Shown in pieces: positions 47,124 through 58,539 of a stretch of 59,638 bases of DNA. The position numbers were made by a program, and so were the translations under genes. The stretch is from Gammaproteobacteria bacterium (GTDB taxonomy: Bacteria > Pseudomonadota > Gammaproteobacteria > SZUA-152). Within the stretch, counting starts at the first letter, position 1. Every line of letters starts with the position of its first letter. The stretch covers positions 1 to 59,638 of the forward strand of contig DROS01000033.1 in the NCBI GenBank assembly GCA_011321815.1. Reading direction: 5' to 3'. The notes beneath the pieces were generated by a model. The model saw only the letters and a list, made by a program, of their open reading frames with translations, made no database searches and had not been told where the DNA came from.

Positions 47124-48372
47124 CCCCTCCCGTCGTTCCACTGGTGTTCCGGCAACCACTGCTGGCGGAAAATTCGCCGCCTTGCTGTTATTGCTCACAT
47201 TGGGCAGCTGGCCACCAGTATCACTGGCCGATAACAGCGGTCCGGCAGACAGTCGAAAACTGGAACAGCTACGACAGCAAATCCAGGTATTGCGCAGCGA
47301 ACTGGATTCCGACGTGCAGCGCAAACAGGGGCTGCAATCCAGACTGCGACGCAGCGAACGCCACATCGGCAAAGTCGTCGCCCTGCTGAAAAAGCTCAAA
47401 CACCAACTGCGCACGCAACAGCGTGAGTTGAAAAAACTCAACACCCGCCGCAACAAATTACAATCGAATCTGCACAAACACCGCGTTGCACTGGCCCGGC
47501 AAATTCGCGCGGCCTACACCATCGGCCAACAGGAATACGTGAAAATCCTACTCAATCAGCAGGACCCCGCCGCTGTCACCCGCACCCTCACGTATTACGA
47601 TTATTTTCATCGTGCCCGCCTGGCGCGCATGCAGGACATCGACAAAGCTCTCGCCGAACTGAGCACCCTGGAAAAAAGGATTCAGCAAAAAACCCGGAAG
47701 CTGGAAAAAAACCGCGAGGAACAAAACCGCGAAAAGACGCAACTGGAAAAAACCCGGCAACGACGCACCAGCGTACTCGCCAAATTGCAACAACAAATTC
47801 TTGCCAAGGGTGAACGTCTGTCGTTGATGGAAGAAGACAAACGCCGCCTGCAACGCCTGCTGGATAGTCTGGCCACCGTTTCACCCCCAAGCCCGGCATC
47901 ACCGGACGGCCGCGAATCAGGGCTGTCCTCTGAAGGCAGCGAACACATGCCTTTTGCCAAACTGCGCGGGCAATTGCGCTGGCCATCACGCGGCCGGCTG
48001 ACCACCCGCTACGGCAGCCCACGCAAAATCGGCAAACTCAAATGGCAGGGCGTCAATATCAGCGCCCCTGAAGGCACAGAGGTAAGCGCCATTTCCTATG
48101 GGCGTGTGGCGTTCTCCGATTGGCTGCGGGGCTTTGGCCTGCTCATCATCATTGACCATGGTGACGGTTACATGAGTCTGTACGGCGGCAATCAAAGCTT
48201 GTTCAAAGAAGTGGGGGACTGGGTGGAAGCGGGTGAGGTTATTGCCAGCATGGGCAAAAGCGGCGGGCGCAAAGACTCCGCCCTGTATTTTGAAATTCGC
48301 CACAATGGCAAACCCAGCAACCCGCTCAAGTGGTGCCGAAACAAGCCGAAGAGAATCTCAGCACCTTCGTGA
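47110..48372 (+). CDS. envC: Murein hydrolase activator EnvC
   Basis: A 420-residue periplasmic protein. Signal peptide [19 protein letters not shown], then a long coiled coil (about residues 45-255, e.g. [20 protein letters not shown]) and a C-terminal LytM domain. The LytM domain has [20 protein letters not shown] and [15 protein letters not shown] but lacks the full set of zinc ligands of active M23 peptidases, as EnvC does. It would activate division amidases through FtsEX. The start at 47110 overlaps gpmI by 14 bases; an ATG at 47098 is an alternative. Confidence 0.93.
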   Translation: MKTLNPSRRSTGVPATTAGGKFAALLLLLTLGSWPPVSLADNSGPADSRKLEQLRQQIQVLRSELDSDVQRKQGLQSRLRRSERHIGKVVALLKKLKHQLRTQQRELKKLNTRRNKLQSNLHKHRVALARQIRAAYTIGQQEYVKILLNQQDPAAVTRTLTYYDYFHRARLARMQDIDKALAELSTLEKRIQQKTRKLEKNREEQNREKTQLEKTRQRRTSVLAKLQQQILAKGERLSLMEEDKRRLQRLLDSLATVSPPSPASPDGRESGLSSEGSEHMPFAKLRGQLRWPSRGRLTTRYGSPRKIGKLKWQGVNISAPEGTEVSAISYGRVAFSDWLRGFGLLIIIDHGDGYMSLYGGNQSLFKEVGDWVEAGEVIASMGKSGGRKDSALYFEIRHNGKPSNPLKWCRNKPKRISAPS

Positions 48373-48517
48373 AAAAAATGGTAAATATTACATAATTCAC
48401 AAGTTAGACAGAGTCCTGCATAATCAGGCTGAATTTTTCAGTGTAAACATCATCAATACAACAACTATTTATTATTTCTTTTTTTGAGGCCGGTTCTTCC
48501 GGTCTGCGGAGCTATCC

Positions 48518-49849
48518 ATGAATACAAATTTACGCACCCTGCTGGTGCTGACTATCGGTCTTACCCTCGGCATAACTCTGGCCATTGGTCAGGGCGTTTT
48601 TGCAGACAAGAACGCGGGCAAGGCCGTTAGCGCCCTGCCGTTGGATGAGCTGCGCACCTTCACCGAAGTATTCGCCCGCATCAAAAAAGATTATGTGGAA
48701 GAGGTGAGCGACAAAACCCTGCTGGAAAATGCCATTCGGGGCATGTTGTCCGGCCTTGACCCGCATTCCAGCTATCTTGACCCCGAGCACTTTAAAGAAC
48801 TACAAGTGGGCACCTCCGGTGAATTCGGCGGCCTGGGCATCGAAGTGGGCATGGAAGACGGCTTTGTCAAAGTCATCTCTCCCATAGACGATACCCCCGC
48901 GCAACGCGCCGGGGTAAAAGCCGGTGATCTGGTGATTCGCCTCGACGAAAAACCTGTGAAAGGTATGACGCTTCACGACGCCGTAAAAATCATGCGCGGC
49001 AAAGTCGGTACCGATATCGTCCTCACCATCATCCGTGAGGGTGAAGAAAAACCCCTGAAAATCACCATTACCCGCGACACCATCAAGGTCAAAAGCGTAC
49101 GCGCCCGGGATCTGGGTGACGGCTTTGGGTATTTGCGCATTTCGCAATTTCAGTCACGCACGGGCGAAAATCTCGCTGAGGCCATCGAAAAATTGAAAAA
49201 AGACAACGATGGCAAACTTAACGGCATGGTGCTGGATCTGCGCAACAATCCCGGCGGCGTATTGAATGCCGCAGTGGAAGTCAGTGACGCTTTCCTCGAA
49301 ACCGGCCTCATCGTTTACACCCAGGGCCGTATCGCCGACTCTGAAATGAAATTTAATGCCACACCACGTCGCCTGTTGGATGGTGCGCCGCTCGTGGTAT
49401 TAGTAAACGGTGGCTCGGCCTCAGCATCTGAAATCGTTGCCGGCGCACTACAGGATCACAAACGTGCAGTGATTATCGGCACCCGCACCTTCGGCAAAGG
49501 CTCGGTGCAGACCATCCTGCCGCTCAACGAAAAAACGGCGCTTAAACTCACCACTGCGCGTTATTACACACCTTCCGGGCGCTCCATTCAGGCCGAAGGG
49601 GTAACCCCGGACATCATGCTTGAACCACTCAAGATCACCAAGCTGGAAGGCTTGGGAGAACGCGTCAAGGAAGCCGACCTTTCCAGGCATCTGGATAATG
49701 GCAAAAATGACAACGACAACGGCAAAAAAGATAAAAAGAACGCTGAAAAAGAGGATGAACCTGAGTCATCCCTGGCCCAGCGGGACTACCAGCTTTTTGA
49801 GGCGCTCAACGTACTCAAAGGCATGAGCATCGTCCTGCGACAAAATTAA
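48518..49849 (+). CDS. ctpA: C-terminal processing protease (S41 family)
   Basis: A 443-residue periplasmic serine protease. Signal/anchor LLVLTIGLTLGITLAIGQGV, N-terminal helices, PDZ domain (GLGIEVGMEDGFVKVISPID; RAGVKAGDLVIRLDEKPVKG), then the S41 core with VLDLRNNPGGVLNAAVEVSD, the serine region GGSASASEIVAGALQDHKR and the lysine in GTRTFGKGSVQ. A lysine/aspartate linker (KNDNDNGKKDKKNAEKEDE) precedes the C-terminus. It follows envC by 145 bases, as in many proteobacteria. Confidence 0.96.
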   Translation: MNTNLRTLLVLTIGLTLGITLAIGQGVFADKNAGKAVSALPLDELRTFTEVFARIKKDYVEEVSDKTLLENAIRGMLSGLDPHSSYLDPEHFKELQVGTSGEFGGLGIEVGMEDGFVKVISPIDDTPAQRAGVKAGDLVIRLDEKPVKGMTLHDAVKIMRGKVGTDIVLTIIREGEEKPLKITITRDTIKVKSVRARDLGDGFGYLRISQFQSRTGENLAEAIEKLKKDNDGKLNGMVLDLRNNPGGVLNAAVEVSDAFLETGLIVYTQGRIADSEMKFNATPRRLLDGAPLVVLVNGGSASASEIVAGALQDHKRAVIIGTRTFGKGSVQTILPLNEKTALKLTTARYYTPSGRSIQAEGVTPDIMLEPLKITKLEGLGERVKEADLSRHLDNGKNDNDNGKKDKKNAEKEDEPESSLAQRDYQLFEALNVLKGMSIVLRQN

Positions 49850-49879
49850 GCCGCAATTGAAGCCACACATGCACATAGC

Positions 49880-50719
49880 ATGACGGCATCGCACTCAGCC
49901 ACACGAACAGCAGGACGTATGCACGTCCTGCTGTTGGCGATGGTGGTAGGTGGCTGGATTTCAACAACAGCGGTATTTGCAGTAACGCCGCCTGACCAGC
50001 CAGCCCATAACCACCAGCCCGCTATCGGTATCATCATTGATGACATGGGCAATCTTGCACAACGCGACAAACGCGCCCTGCAATTACCCGGCCCAATCAC
50101 GTTTGCCTTCCTGCCCCACACACCTCACGCCCGCGACTTGGCTGAACTTGCTCACCGGCTTAACAAAGAAATCATGCTCCACCTGCCCATGCAGCCCATG
50201 GAAAATGACAAACCTGGCCCGGGAGCACTGACATTACACATGACGGCCCGGCAATTTGTGCAACAGTTAACGTTAGATTTTGCCGCCATTCCGCATTTCA
50301 TCGGCATCAACAATCACATGGGCAGCCTGCTCACCCAGCACCCCGGCCATATGCAGTGGCTGATGACCGAATTGAGCAAACGTAAAGACCTCTACTTTGT
50401 TGACAGCTACACCAGCAAAAACAGCATTGCCCAACAACTCGCCAACGAAAACCGTATACCCAATATACGGCGCGATGTGTTTTTAGACCATGACCGAAAC
50501 CCGGACACGATTCGTTTTCACCTGCAACGCCTGATTGCCAAGGCACGCCAAAATGGCACCGCATTGGCCATCGGCCACCCCTTCCCGGAAACCATCGCCG
50601 TACTGAAAGAAGAACTCCCCAAACTCCGTGCACAAGGCGTTACCCTGTTACCGGTATCACAATTAATCCACCGAAACCTGGAGAGATCAACATCATGGCA
50701 AGCGTACTTGTCCCGTTAG
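49880..50719 (+). CDS. Divergent polysaccharide deacetylase family protein YibQ
   Basis: A 279-residue exported protein with signal segment VLLLAMVVGGWISTTAVFA. The deacetylase-like barrel shows IGIIIDDMGNLAQRDKRALQ, TFAFLPHTPHARDLAELAHR, EIMLHLPMQPME, GINNHMGSLLTQ and FVDSYTSKNSIA. YibQ (DUF610) proteins often follow envC and ctpA; activity is unproven. The start at 49880 is the best available. It overlaps yajL by 25 bases. Confidence 0.92.
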   Translation: MTASHSATRTAGRMHVLLLAMVVGGWISTTAVFAVTPPDQPAHNHQPAIGIIIDDMGNLAQRDKRALQLPGPITFAFLPHTPHARDLAELAHRLNKEIMLHLPMQPMENDKPGPGALTLHMTARQFVQQLTLDFAAIPHFIGINNHMGSLLTQHPGHMQWLMTELSKRKDLYFVDSYTSKNSIAQQLANENRIPNIRRDVFLDHDRNPDTIRFHLQRLIAKARQNGTALAIGHPFPETIAVLKEELPKLRAQGVTLLPVSQLIHRNLERSTSWQAYLSR

Positions 50720-51246
50720 CACAAGGCTGCGAAGAACTGGAAGCCGTTACTATTATTGATTTATTGCGCCGTGCAGATATCGAGGTAACCACCGCCGGGC
50801 TCGATGCACACCCTGTCACCGCCAGCCGTGGCGTTGTACTCATCCCCGACACCACACTGGATAACGCATTAAAAAAAGAATACGACATGGTGGTATTGCC
50901 CGGCGGACTGCCTGGAGCCGATTACCTTGACCAGGATAAACGCATCCAAAACCTGTTGAAAAAAATGGCCGGTGATGGAAAATTCACTGCTGCCATTTGT
51001 GCCGCCCCAAAAGTGCTTGCCAACGCCGGATTGCTCCACGGCAAACGTGCTTCTGCATATCCCGGCGCCCTGGAAAAATGCCAGCTTGATAACGTCACAC
51101 TGGAACCCGCGTCCGTAGTAAAAGACGGCAACGTCATTACCTCGCGTGGCCCAGGCACCGCCATGGATTTTGCGTTGGTATTGATCGAGAGCCTGGCCGG
51201 ACTGGAAAAACGTAAAGAAGTAGAGGCGGGATTGGTGCGCGGGTGA
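50695..51246 (+). CDS. yajL: DJ-1/YajL family protein
   Basis: A 183-residue DJ-1 superfamily protein. The conserved glutamate lies in LAQGCEELEAVTI, the nucleophile is Cys102 in AAICAAPKVLANAG, and GPGTAMDFALVLIE is near the C-terminus. YajL-type proteins act in oxidative and carbonyl stress. The start has GGAG about 10 bases upstream, inside the yibQ end. Confidence 0.94.
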   Translation: MASVLVPLAQGCEELEAVTIIDLLRRADIEVTTAGLDAHPVTASRGVVLIPDTTLDNALKKEYDMVVLPGGLPGADYLDQDKRIQNLLKKMAGDGKFTAAICAAPKVLANAGLLHGKRASAYPGALEKCQLDNVTLEPASVVKDGNVITSRGPGTAMDFALVLIESLAGLEKRKEVEAGLVRG

Positions 51247-51290
51247 TCAATCACTTTCGCCCCAGCGCAGCGACTGCATACGGGTGCACG

Positions 51291-52970
51291 TCAGCTGCGG
51301 TGACTCGGCCAGGAAAACAGCAAGACAAAACCACCCAGCCCACCCAACATCCAGGTCAGGAAAGGCGCATTGCCCAGCATGGAAGTGGTTGTGGGATCGG
51401 CATAAACATAAATGATGGAAGCACTGATGACAAAAGCAGAACCCACGATGGCGCGGAACAGGCGGCGATTGGCGCGGCGAATTTCCCAACGTACTGCGGT
51501 TAATTCCTTTAGTGCATTGCCGGAATCACCACCTGCTTTTTGACTGCCGCGATGCTCTGTTTCCTGAGTCAACCATTGGTGCAGCAACACAGGAATTTCC
51601 GGCAGTTTTTCGCTCCACTCCGGTGCGTTGCGACGCAGCGAACGCATAATCGAACGCACCCCTATCTGTTCACTCATCCAGCGCTCAAGATAGGGTTTGG
51701 CGGTTTGCCACAAGTCCAGATCGGGATATAACTGCCGACCCAGGCCTTCGATGTTCAACAGGGTTTTTTGCAACAATACAAGCTGCGGCTGTATTTCCAT
51801 ATTGAATCGCCGTGCCGTCTGAAACAGGCGCAACAATAAAAGACCAAACGAGATATCTTTCAAGGGGCGTTCAAAAATCGGTTCACACACAGTGCGTATC
51901 GCAGCTTCAAACTCTTCCACCCGGGTATCTTCCGGCACCCAGCCGGATTCCACATGCAGCTCGGCCACCTTGCGGTAGTCACGCTGAAAAAAGGCCAGAA
52001 AATTGCCCGCCAGATAGTGCTGATCATCATGGCTCAGCGTACCCATGATGCCAAAATCCACGGCAATGTAACGACCTCCAGGCTCGACAAAAATATTGCC
52101 GGGATGCATGTCGGCATGAAAAAAATTATCGCGAAACACCTGGGTGAAAAAAATTTCCACCCCGTACTCAGAGAGCTTTTTAAGATCAACGCCCTGTTCT
52201 TTCAGCATGTCGACATTGCTTACCGGAATGCCGTAAATACGTTCCATCACCATCACATTGCCGCGTGTCAATGGCCAGTGAACCTCCGGCACATATAACA
52301 AATCAGAACCCGCAAAGTTACGCCGCAACATGGATGCCGAGCTGGCTTCACGCATCAGGTCCAGCTCATCCAATATGGTTTTTTCAAATTCCTGCACAAC
52401 TTCACGTGGGCGCAAACGTCGGCCATCCGCCCAGTAACGCATTGCCAGTCCGGCAATGGTGTGCATCAGGGCAAGGTCACGGCGAATGGTTTTTTCAATA
52501 TCGGGGCGTACCACTTTGACGACCACTTCACGACCATCCAGCAGGCTTGCTGTGTGCACCTGTGCAATGGAAGCCGATGCCAGTGGCTGCTCGTCAAAAC
52601 GTGCAAACACTTCCGCCACTGGCTGACCGAGACTTTTTTCGATAATCATGCGCGCCTGGGCCCCCGGGAAAGCTGGCACATTGTCTTGCAACTGTGCCAG
52701 CTCATCGGCGATGTCATCGGGTAATAAATCACGGCGCGTGGAAAGTATCTGGCCAAATTTGATAAAAATGGGTCCAAGATCTTCCAGGCTGCGACGAATA
52801 CGCGCACCCCTGGGCAGTTTTTCGCGGCGAAACCAGCGCCAGGGGGAAAGGTATTGTAAAAACCGCACTGGGCGAAACAGGTGGGTGGTAAAAATGATTT
52901 CATCCAGTCCGTGGCGGCCCAAAACATTATTGATATACAACAAACGCAATGCCTGCCGGAACCCGATCAC
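51291..52970 (-). CDS. ubiB: Ubiquinone biosynthesis protein UbiB
   Basis: A 559-residue atypical kinase-like ATPase of ubiquinone synthesis. Motifs: [20 protein letters not shown], the KxGQ-type signature of the family, [40 protein letters not shown] and [10 protein letters not shown]. Two membrane helices close the C-terminus ([35 protein letters not shown]). It overlaps ubiJ by 4 bases. Confidence 0.97.
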   Translation of the reverse strand: MIGFRQALRLLYINNVLGRHGLDEIIFTTHLFRPVRFLQYLSPWRWFRREKLPRGARIRRSLEDLGPIFIKFGQILSTRRDLLPDDIADELAQLQDNVPAFPGAQARMIIEKSLGQPVAEVFARFDEQPLASASIAQVHTASLLDGREVVVKVVRPDIEKTIRRDLALMHTIAGLAMRYWADGRRLRPREVVQEFEKTILDELDLMREASSASMLRRNFAGSDLLYVPEVHWPLTRGNVMVMERIYGIPVSNVDMLKEQGVDLKKLSEYGVEIFFTQVFRDNFFHADMHPGNIFVEPGGRYIAVDFGIMGTLSHDDQHYLAGNFLAFFQRDYRKVAELHVESGWVPEDTRVEEFEAAIRTVCEPIFERPLKDISFGLLLLRLFQTARRFNMEIQPQLVLLQKTLLNIEGLGRQLYPDLDLWQTAKPYLERWMSEQIGVRSIMRSLRRNAPEWSEKLPEIPVLLHQWLTQETEHRGSQKAGGDSGNALKELTAVRWEIRRANRRLFRAIVGSAFVISASIIYVYADPTTTSMLGNAPFLTWMLGGLGGFVLLFSWPSHRS

Positions 52971-53617
52971 TCTGTTTCTCCATTATTGTCTGGTGCCAGC
53001 TTACGCTTCAGGTCACTTTCCAGCCGTCGCACACGCGCTTCCATGCGATCCACATCGGCGCGTAACACATCCACTTGTGATACATAATTTTCCACTTCAT
53101 CATGGTTGGGCAGCGTTTCACTTTCTTCCTGAAAATATTCTGCAACATCCTGAGCCAGCGTATCCACGGTCTGCTGCCCCCAGGACACAGCGCCGCGAAC
53201 CATATTACCCAGCTTGTGCGCCACCAGATCGCCGGTGACATGTGAGAGGTGTTCTTCCCAGTCAATATCCAATGCATCAAGGATTTCGCTGAACTGTTGT
53301 CCCAGTTCCACGTCGCCGCTGATTTCCACGTCACCTGCAAACAATACATCACCCGCATGCCTGACCAGCCCCATGCGCATCAATGCCACAGGCGTGCCAC
53401 GCAACACCGTGTCCGGCTCACCTTCAAAACGACCATAAACGGATAATTTACCGGGACCGGGAATCAGATACAGCGGCACGTCCAGTCCACGCACTTCAAT
53501 GGCGATGACTTTTCCCTGCAAGGCTTGCAACCGGGCAAGAACATCTTCATCCAACTGCAAAACACGGTTCACGGCCATTTCAATACTGGCGGTGATAACC
53601 GTGGGCAAGGGGCTCAC
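52967..53617 (-). CDS. ubiJ: Ubiquinone biosynthesis accessory factor UbiJ
   Basis: A 216-residue SCP2-domain protein that helps organise the ubiquinone biosynthesis complex. N-terminal [20 protein letters not shown] and [20 protein letters not shown], then [20 protein letters not shown]. The C-terminus is a coiled coil ([20 protein letters not shown]). It overlaps the RDD gene by 4 bases and ubiB by 4. Confidence 0.94.
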   Translation of the reverse strand: MSPLPTVITASIEMAVNRVLQLDEDVLARLQALQGKVIAIEVRGLDVPLYLIPGPGKLSVYGRFEGEPDTVLRGTPVALMRMGLVRHAGDVLFAGDVEISGDVELGQQFSEILDALDIDWEEHLSHVTGDLVAHKLGNMVRGAVSWGQQTVDTLAQDVAEYFQEESETLPNHDEVENYVSQVDVLRADVDRMEARVRRLESDLKRKLAPDNNGETE

Positions 53618-54093
53618 CGCAATTCACCCATTAATTGTTTAAGGCTTTTTTTCGACTCATCATCGGACTCAATGCCTGATTTATACAACACTACAGTGTT
53701 GGCAATTTTGTCGTGAAAGGCCTGCTTGCGTTTGTCCCACGCCACCCATAAAAACCCCAGAAAAAAAGGCAGGATGGAGGCAAGGTACGCAACATAACGC
53801 AAAGAAGCCTGCTTGACTGACATGGGTTTAAAGCTGTCAGCATCCACCACCTGACAATCCAGCAACAGTTTTCCCGGTGTGCCAAGAAACTTGAGCCATA
53901 AAATAACGGTTAACAAAAAACCTGCCGTTGTACGCAGCAAACCTTCAACGGTAAATAATTCTGCATCCAAAATAACCGGGCCCATCAACAGGCCAACGAT
54001 AACCGTAAACAGCACACTGTCGATCAGTGTTGCGCCAGTCCGCCGCCAAAAACCGGCATATTGCGGCGGGGCACAGGACAACTCGACATTCAC
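53614..54093 (-). CDS. RDD-family membrane protein inside the ubi operon
   Basis: A 159-residue protein with three to four membrane helices and the RDD motifs [20 protein letters not shown] (the R and D residues) and [20 protein letters not shown]. The C-terminus is [20 protein letters not shown]. It overlaps both ubiE and ubiJ by 4 bases, so it is firmly part of the operon, unlike in E. coli. Its role there is not known. Confidence 0.92.
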   Translation of the reverse strand: MNVELSCAPPQYAGFWRRTGATLIDSVLFTVIVGLLMGPVILDAELFTVEGLLRTTAGFLLTVILWLKFLGTPGKLLLDCQVVDADSFKPMSVKQASLRYVAYLASILPFFLGFLWVAWDKRKQAFHDKIANTVVLYKSGIESDDESKKSLKQLMGELR

Positions 54094-54878
54094 AACTTGT
54101 AGCCCCGATGCAAGGCAACGATGCCGCCACTGAGGTTAAAATAATCACAGCGTTCAAGGCCTGCTGTTTCCAGCATTGTTTTTAATTCATCCTGACCGGG
54201 ATGCATACGAATGGACTCGGCCAGATAACGGTAACTTTCTTCGTCTTTGGCCACCAGCTTCCCCATCAGCGGCAACAACCTGAATGAATAAGCATCATAG
54301 ATTGTGGCTAGCCCCGGCGCCACGGGTTTGGAAAATTCCAGCACCAGCAATCTGCCACCCGGTTTGAGAATGCGCTGCATGGAGCGCAGTGCGGCATCCT
54401 TGTCGGTGACATTTCGCAAACCAAAAGCAATGGTGATGCAATCAAAATAATTGTCGGGAAAAGGCAGACATTCGGCATTGGCCTGTACATACTTCATGTT
54501 AGACAGCACGCCGCGATCAATCAGCCGCTCGCGCCCCACCCTGAGCATGGATTCATTGATATCCGCCAGCACCACTTCGCCACTGTCGCCCACCAGTGCG
54601 GAAAATTTTGCCGCCAGGTCGCCCGTACCACCGGCAATATCCAGCACGCGTTGACCGGCACGCACACCACTCATTTCAATGGTGTAACGCTTCCACAGGC
54701 GATGCACACCCATGGACATCAGGTCATTCATGACATCGTAACTGTCGGCCACGGAATGAAAGACCCCGGCGACTCTGCCTGCCTTTTCTTCGGCGCGCAC
54801 CTGTTCATAACCAAAGTGCGTGGTGTTTTCTACGGGTTCATTTTTTTTATCCGCAATGTTATCGGCTGTATTCGTCAT
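54090..54878 (-). CDS. ubiE: Demethylmenaquinone/ubiquinone methyltransferase UbiE
   Basis: A 262-residue SAM methyltransferase for ubiquinone and menaquinone. Motifs: [99 protein letters not shown]. It leads the ubiE-RDD-ubiJ-ubiB operon. Confidence 0.98.
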   Translation of the reverse strand: MTNTADNIADKKNEPVENTTHFGYEQVRAEEKAGRVAGVFHSVADSYDVMNDLMSMGVHRLWKRYTIEMSGVRAGQRVLDIAGGTGDLAAKFSALVGDSGEVVLADINESMLRVGRERLIDRGVLSNMKYVQANAECLPFPDNYFDCITIAFGLRNVTDKDAALRSMQRILKPGGRLLVLEFSKPVAPGLATIYDAYSFRLLPLMGKLVAKDEESYRYLAESIRMHPGQDELKTMLETAGLERCDYFNLSGGIVALHRGYKL

Positions 54879-54975
54879 ATCAATGATATCGCCTTTATTT
54901 ATCTGGGCTATCTATTCAGCCTGATTTTACAAATATGAATCAAGAACTGATTTTGCAGGCATATTATGATGTGTA

Positions 54976-55095
54976 GGCATAATGGCTCTTCCAGCGTTTA
55001 ATTCAAATTTGTTACTGAGTATTTAACGCAAAGTACGCGAAGTTTGTAGCGTTTTTCTTTGCGCTCTCTGCGTCCTTTGCGTTTACAACACCTGG
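54976..55095. repeat. CGCAAAG-family repeat, most complete copy (copy 6)
   Basis: It starts GGCATAATGGCTCTTCCAGC and continues TTACTGAGTATTTAACGCAA. An imperfect palindrome follows (CGCAAAGTACGCGAAG ... CTTTGCGCTCTCTGCGTCC), ending TTTGCGTTTACAACACC. The head matches the copy at 3383, the left junction the copies at 3419 and 33163, and the right end the copy at 19807. It fills part of the ubiE-DUF971 gap, which has no gene. Confidence 0.7.
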
Positions 55096-55165
55096 CCTGA
55101 TAGTGTTACACACCTCTAAAAACCAGGTTGAGTTGTTATTCTGGGTCTATGGTTTCCTGATACAG

Positions 55166-55528
55166 TCACGCCTTGCGTTTATACCCGGCCTTTTCCAGAC
55201 GATTCAGATATTCGGCCCACAATTCAGATTTATCACGCCCTAATGTATACAATATGTCCCAGGAATAAATGCCGGTATTGTGGCCGTCATCAAATTCCAG
55301 TTTGATGGCATAATTGCCCACCGGCTCAATACCGGCAATGTTGACATTTTCCTTGCCCGTTTGCAGCACTTCCTGGCCAGGGCCATGCCCCCGCACTTCC
55401 GCCGATGGTGAATACACACGCAGGTATTCGCAGGGATATTTAAAATGACTGCCATCATCAAAAACAATGTCCAGTACGCGCGATGCTTGGTGCAGATTGA
55501 TATCTACAGGCTTTGGGGCCGTGGTCAT
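55166..55528 (-). CDS. DUF971 family protein
   Basis: A 120-residue protein resembling the N-terminal domain of gamma-butyrobetaine hydroxylase, often found alone. Signatures: INLHQASRVLDIVFDDGSHF, PCEYLRVYSPSAEVRGHGPG, IEPVGNYAIKLEFDDGHNTG and YSWDILYTLG. Some members are linked to iron-sulfur assembly, but the function here is unknown. It follows hslU by 39 bases, a common pairing in gammaproteobacteria. Confidence 0.94.
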   Translation of the reverse strand: MTTAPKPVDINLHQASRVLDIVFDDGSHFKYPCEYLRVYSPSAEVRGHGPGQEVLQTGKENVNIAGIEPVGNYAIKLEFDDGHNTGIYSWDILYTLGRDKSELWAEYLNRLEKAGYKRKA

Positions 55529-55567
55529 GATGGTCCTCCATTAATCAGCTTTTGTCATTACACACGG

Positions 55568-56947
55568 TTATAAAATATACCGGCTCAAATCTTCATTTTT
55601 GGCCAGTTCACCAAGGTGCTTGTCCACATATTCAGCATTCACGTTAACACTGGTTCCACTTTGGTCTGCGGCGGTGAATGAAATCTCTTCCAGCAGACGT
55701 TCCACTACGGTGTGCAATCGACGCGCACCGATATTGTCCGTGCGTTCATTCACTTGCCAGGCAACTTCAGCGATGCGTGAGATCCCGTCCTCGGTGAAGG
55801 TGAGCGTAACGCCCTCGGTGGCCAGCAGGGCGCTGTACTGTTCTGTTAATGAGGCATCGGGTTCGGTAAGAATGCGTACAAAATCTTCCACACTCAACGC
55901 ACTCAGTTCAACACGAATGGGCAGACGCCCCTGTAATTCGGGAATCAGGTCCGATGGTTTGGACAAATGAAATGCACCGGAGGCAACAAACAAAATATGG
56001 TCTGTTTTTACCATGCCGTATTTGGTGGACACCGTGCAGCCTTCCACCAGAGGCAGCAAATCCCGTTGCACACCTTCACGCGATACATCCGGCCCAGCGC
56101 TTTCGCCGCGCTTGCAGATTTTGTCCATTTCATCGAGAAACACAATACCGTTTTGTTCGACATTATCCACGGCGCATAATTTGATTTCCTCTTCGTTAAG
56201 CAGCTTGCCGGCCTCTTCATCCGTCAGCAGTTTGAAGGCATCCTTGATTTTCAGTTTGCGGGTGGTGGTGCGGCCACTGCCCATATTCTGAAACAGTCCC
56301 TGCAACTGGCTGCTCATTTCCTCCATGCCGGGTGGCGCCATGATTTCCACACCCATGGGACTGGCGCTTAATTCCACTTCAATTTCCTTGTCGTCGAGAT
56401 CGCCCTCGCGTAATTTTTTGCGAAACTTCTGCCGGGTGCCGGATTCTTCGGTGGATCTTTTTTCCTCACCATCATCACCCGTGCCAAAACCAAAATTACT
56501 GCTGCGTGCCGGGCGCAACAGAATATCAAGAATGCGGTCCTCTGCCGCTTCTTCAGCACGGAAGCGCACTTTTTTCACTTCCTGTTCACGCACCAGTTTG
56601 ATGGAAATATCAATCAGGTCGCGAATAATGGATTCCACGTCGCGTCCCACATAACCCACCTCGGTAAATTTGGTGGCTTCCACTTTCACAAACGGCGCAT
56701 TGGCCAGTCTGGCCAAACGTCGGGCGATTTCCGTTTTGCCCACGCCGGTGGGACCGATCATCAAAATATTTTTCGGGGTAATTTCGTTTTTCAGCGCATC
56801 ATCCACCTGCGAGCGCCGCCAGCGGTTGCGCAGTGCAATGGCCACAGCGCGTTTGGCGTCATCCTGACCGATGATGTGCTTGTCCAGCTCCTGCACGATT
56901 TCGCGAGGGGTCATTGGCGAACTGATTTCTGTTGATACTTTTGACAT
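55568..56947 (-). CDS. hslU: ATP-dependent protease ATPase subunit HslU
   Basis: A 459-residue AAA+ unfoldase. [20 protein letters not shown], Walker [20 protein letters not shown] (residues 65-72), [20 protein letters not shown], an I-domain rich in charged residues, Walker [15 protein letters not shown], and a C-terminus ending DLSRYIL, which inserts into HslV. It overlaps hslV by 1 base. Confidence 0.98.
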   Translation of the reverse strand: MSKVSTEISSPMTPREIVQELDKHIIGQDDAKRAVAIALRNRWRRSQVDDALKNEITPKNILMIGPTGVGKTEIARRLARLANAPFVKVEATKFTEVGYVGRDVESIIRDLIDISIKLVREQEVKKVRFRAEEAAEDRILDILLRPARSSNFGFGTGDDGEEKRSTEESGTRQKFRKKLREGDLDDKEIEVELSASPMGVEIMAPPGMEEMSSQLQGLFQNMGSGRTTTRKLKIKDAFKLLTDEEAGKLLNEEEIKLCAVDNVEQNGIVFLDEMDKICKRGESAGPDVSREGVQRDLLPLVEGCTVSTKYGMVKTDHILFVASGAFHLSKPSDLIPELQGRLPIRVELSALSVEDFVRILTEPDASLTEQYSALLATEGVTLTFTEDGISRIAEVAWQVNERTDNIGARRLHTVVERLLEEISFTAADQSGTSVNVNAEYVDKHLGELAKNEDLSRYIL

Positions 56948-57513
56948 TAGCTTGCTTTCCCTTTGCCTGACTCACCCGGATATAATTCTTCGATGGTGAA
57001 ATTATCGTTGGTATAAACACAAATTTCCGAGGCAATGGTTAATGCCTTTTCGCACACAGCGCAGGCATCCAGCTCGGTGTTTTGCATCAATGCGCGTGCG
57101 GCGGCCTCCGCAAAAGAGCCACCGGACCCAATGGCGATCACATCGTGTTCGGGCTCGATCACATCACCATTGCCGGAAATCACCAGCGAGGCGGTTTCAT
57201 CAGCCACCGACAACAGAGCTTCCAGCCGACGCAGCATACGGTCAGTACGCCAGTCTTTGGCCAGCTCCACTGCGGCCCGCGTTAAATGCCCCTGATGCTT
57301 TTCCAGTTTGCCTTCAAAACGCTCAAACAGCGTGAAGGCATCTGCCGTGCCCCCGGCAAAACCGGCGATCACTTTGTCGTGGTACAAACGCCGCACTTTG
57401 CGCGCATTGCCCTTCATGATGGTATTACCCATGGAAACCTGACCATCGCCGCCGATCACTACTGACCCGTTGCGACGCACTGAAAGAATGGTAGTGCCGT
57501 GAAATTGTTCCAA
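56947..57513 (-). CDS. hslV: ATP-dependent protease peptidase subunit HslV
   Basis: A 188-residue proteasome-like peptidase. A six-residue propeptide (MEQFHG) precedes the catalytic threonine ([20 protein letters not shown]), then [20 protein letters not shown] and [16 protein letters not shown]. Length and motifs are normal. First gene of the hslVU operon. Confidence 0.98.
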   Translation of the reverse strand: MEQFHGTTILSVRRNGSVVIGGDGQVSMGNTIMKGNARKVRRLYHDKVIAGFAGGTADAFTLFERFEGKLEKHQGHLTRAAVELAKDWRTDRMLRRLEALLSVADETASLVISGNGDVIEPEHDVIAIGSGGSFAEAAARALMQNTELDACAVCEKALTIASEICVYTNDNFTIEELYPGESGKGKAS

Positions 57514-57599
57514 CGTGATTCCTCGTAAGCTCGATAAAAACAGGGCAGAAAGTTTACACCATATCGGCTGACAACAGGTTGTTCAGCCTGGGCTCAGGG

Positions 57600-58520
57600 T
57601 CATTTCCCGGACTTTCCCTTGTGGTTGGCCCTGGGATGCGCCTTGTCATAGACATCAGCAAGACGCTGAAAATCCAGGTGTGTGTAAACTTGCGTGGTAC
57701 TGATATCAGCGTGGCCCAGCAGTTCCTGTACTGCGCGCAAGTCTCCGCTGGATTCCAGCAGATGACTGGCAAAGGCATGACGCAGTTTATGTGGATGCAC
57801 CCGGCTGGCAATACCCTGCTGTATACCCCGCTGACGAAAACGCTGCTGCACGGCACGCGGCGTGAGTCGCCCACCACGCTGGCTGACAAACAAAGCCGAT
57901 TCATCTTCATCGGCCAGTCCGCCACGTTGTTTTTGCCATATTTGCAGCGCCTTGCGCGCATAACGTCCCACGGGCACCACCCGTGTCTTGTTACCTTTAC
58001 CCAGTACTTCGACACTGCCATCGGCCAGATCAATCTGCCCCACATCCAGCGACACCAGTTCGGCCAGACGCAGCCCGGCGGAATACATCAGTTCCAGCAT
58101 GGCATTATCCCGCGCGATAAGCGGATCATCCGCATCGCCCGTCGCCGACAGTAACCGGGTCATCTCATCCACGTCCAGTGGCTCGGGCAATTTACGTGGA
58201 GCCTTGGGCGCTTTCACCCCTTGAGCCACATTTTTTTGCAGGCGGCCTTCACGCATCAAGAAGCGTAAAAAACTGCGCAGGGCGGACAATGCCCGCGCCA
58301 GACTCCGGCCACCGATGCCCTGCCGATGACGGGCCGCCAACCAGCCGCGCACATGCTTGGCATCCAGTGACGGCCAATCCGCTACCCCGGAAGAATCGCA
58401 CCAGGCGACAATGCCTTGCAGGTCACGCTGATAATTACTGAAAGTATGCGGAGACAGGCGCCGCTCGGTTTTAAGGTGGAGCAGGAAATCATCCATCCAC
58501 TGCTGTGCGGCGTGTTGCAT
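57600..58520 (-). CDS. xerC: Tyrosine recombinase XerC
   Basis: A 306-residue site-specific recombinase that resolves chromosome dimers with XerD. N-terminal SAM-like domain (HLKTERRLSPHTFSNYQRDL), then the catalytic arginine in MYSAGLRLAELVSLD, HPHKLRHAFASHLLESSGDL (the HxxR pair), LGHADIST and the tyrosine in TQVYTHLDF. I start at 58520 (MQHAAQQWMDDFLL); the frame opens further to 58574 with a TTG that overlaps the DUF484 gene. Confidence 0.97.
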   Translation of the reverse strand: MQHAAQQWMDDFLLHLKTERRLSPHTFSNYQRDLQGIVAWCDSSGVADWPSLDAKHVRGWLAARHRQGIGGRSLARALSALRSFLRFLMREGRLQKNVAQGVKAPKAPRKLPEPLDVDEMTRLLSATGDADDPLIARDNAMLELMYSAGLRLAELVSLDVGQIDLADGSVEVLGKGNKTRVVPVGRYARKALQIWQKQRGGLADEDESALFVSQRGGRLTPRAVQQRFRQRGIQQGIASRVHPHKLRHAFASHLLESSGDLRAVQELLGHADISTTQVYTHLDFQRLADVYDKAHPRANHKGKSGK

Positions 58521-58539
58521 CGACACAGCGCCTTCGCGG

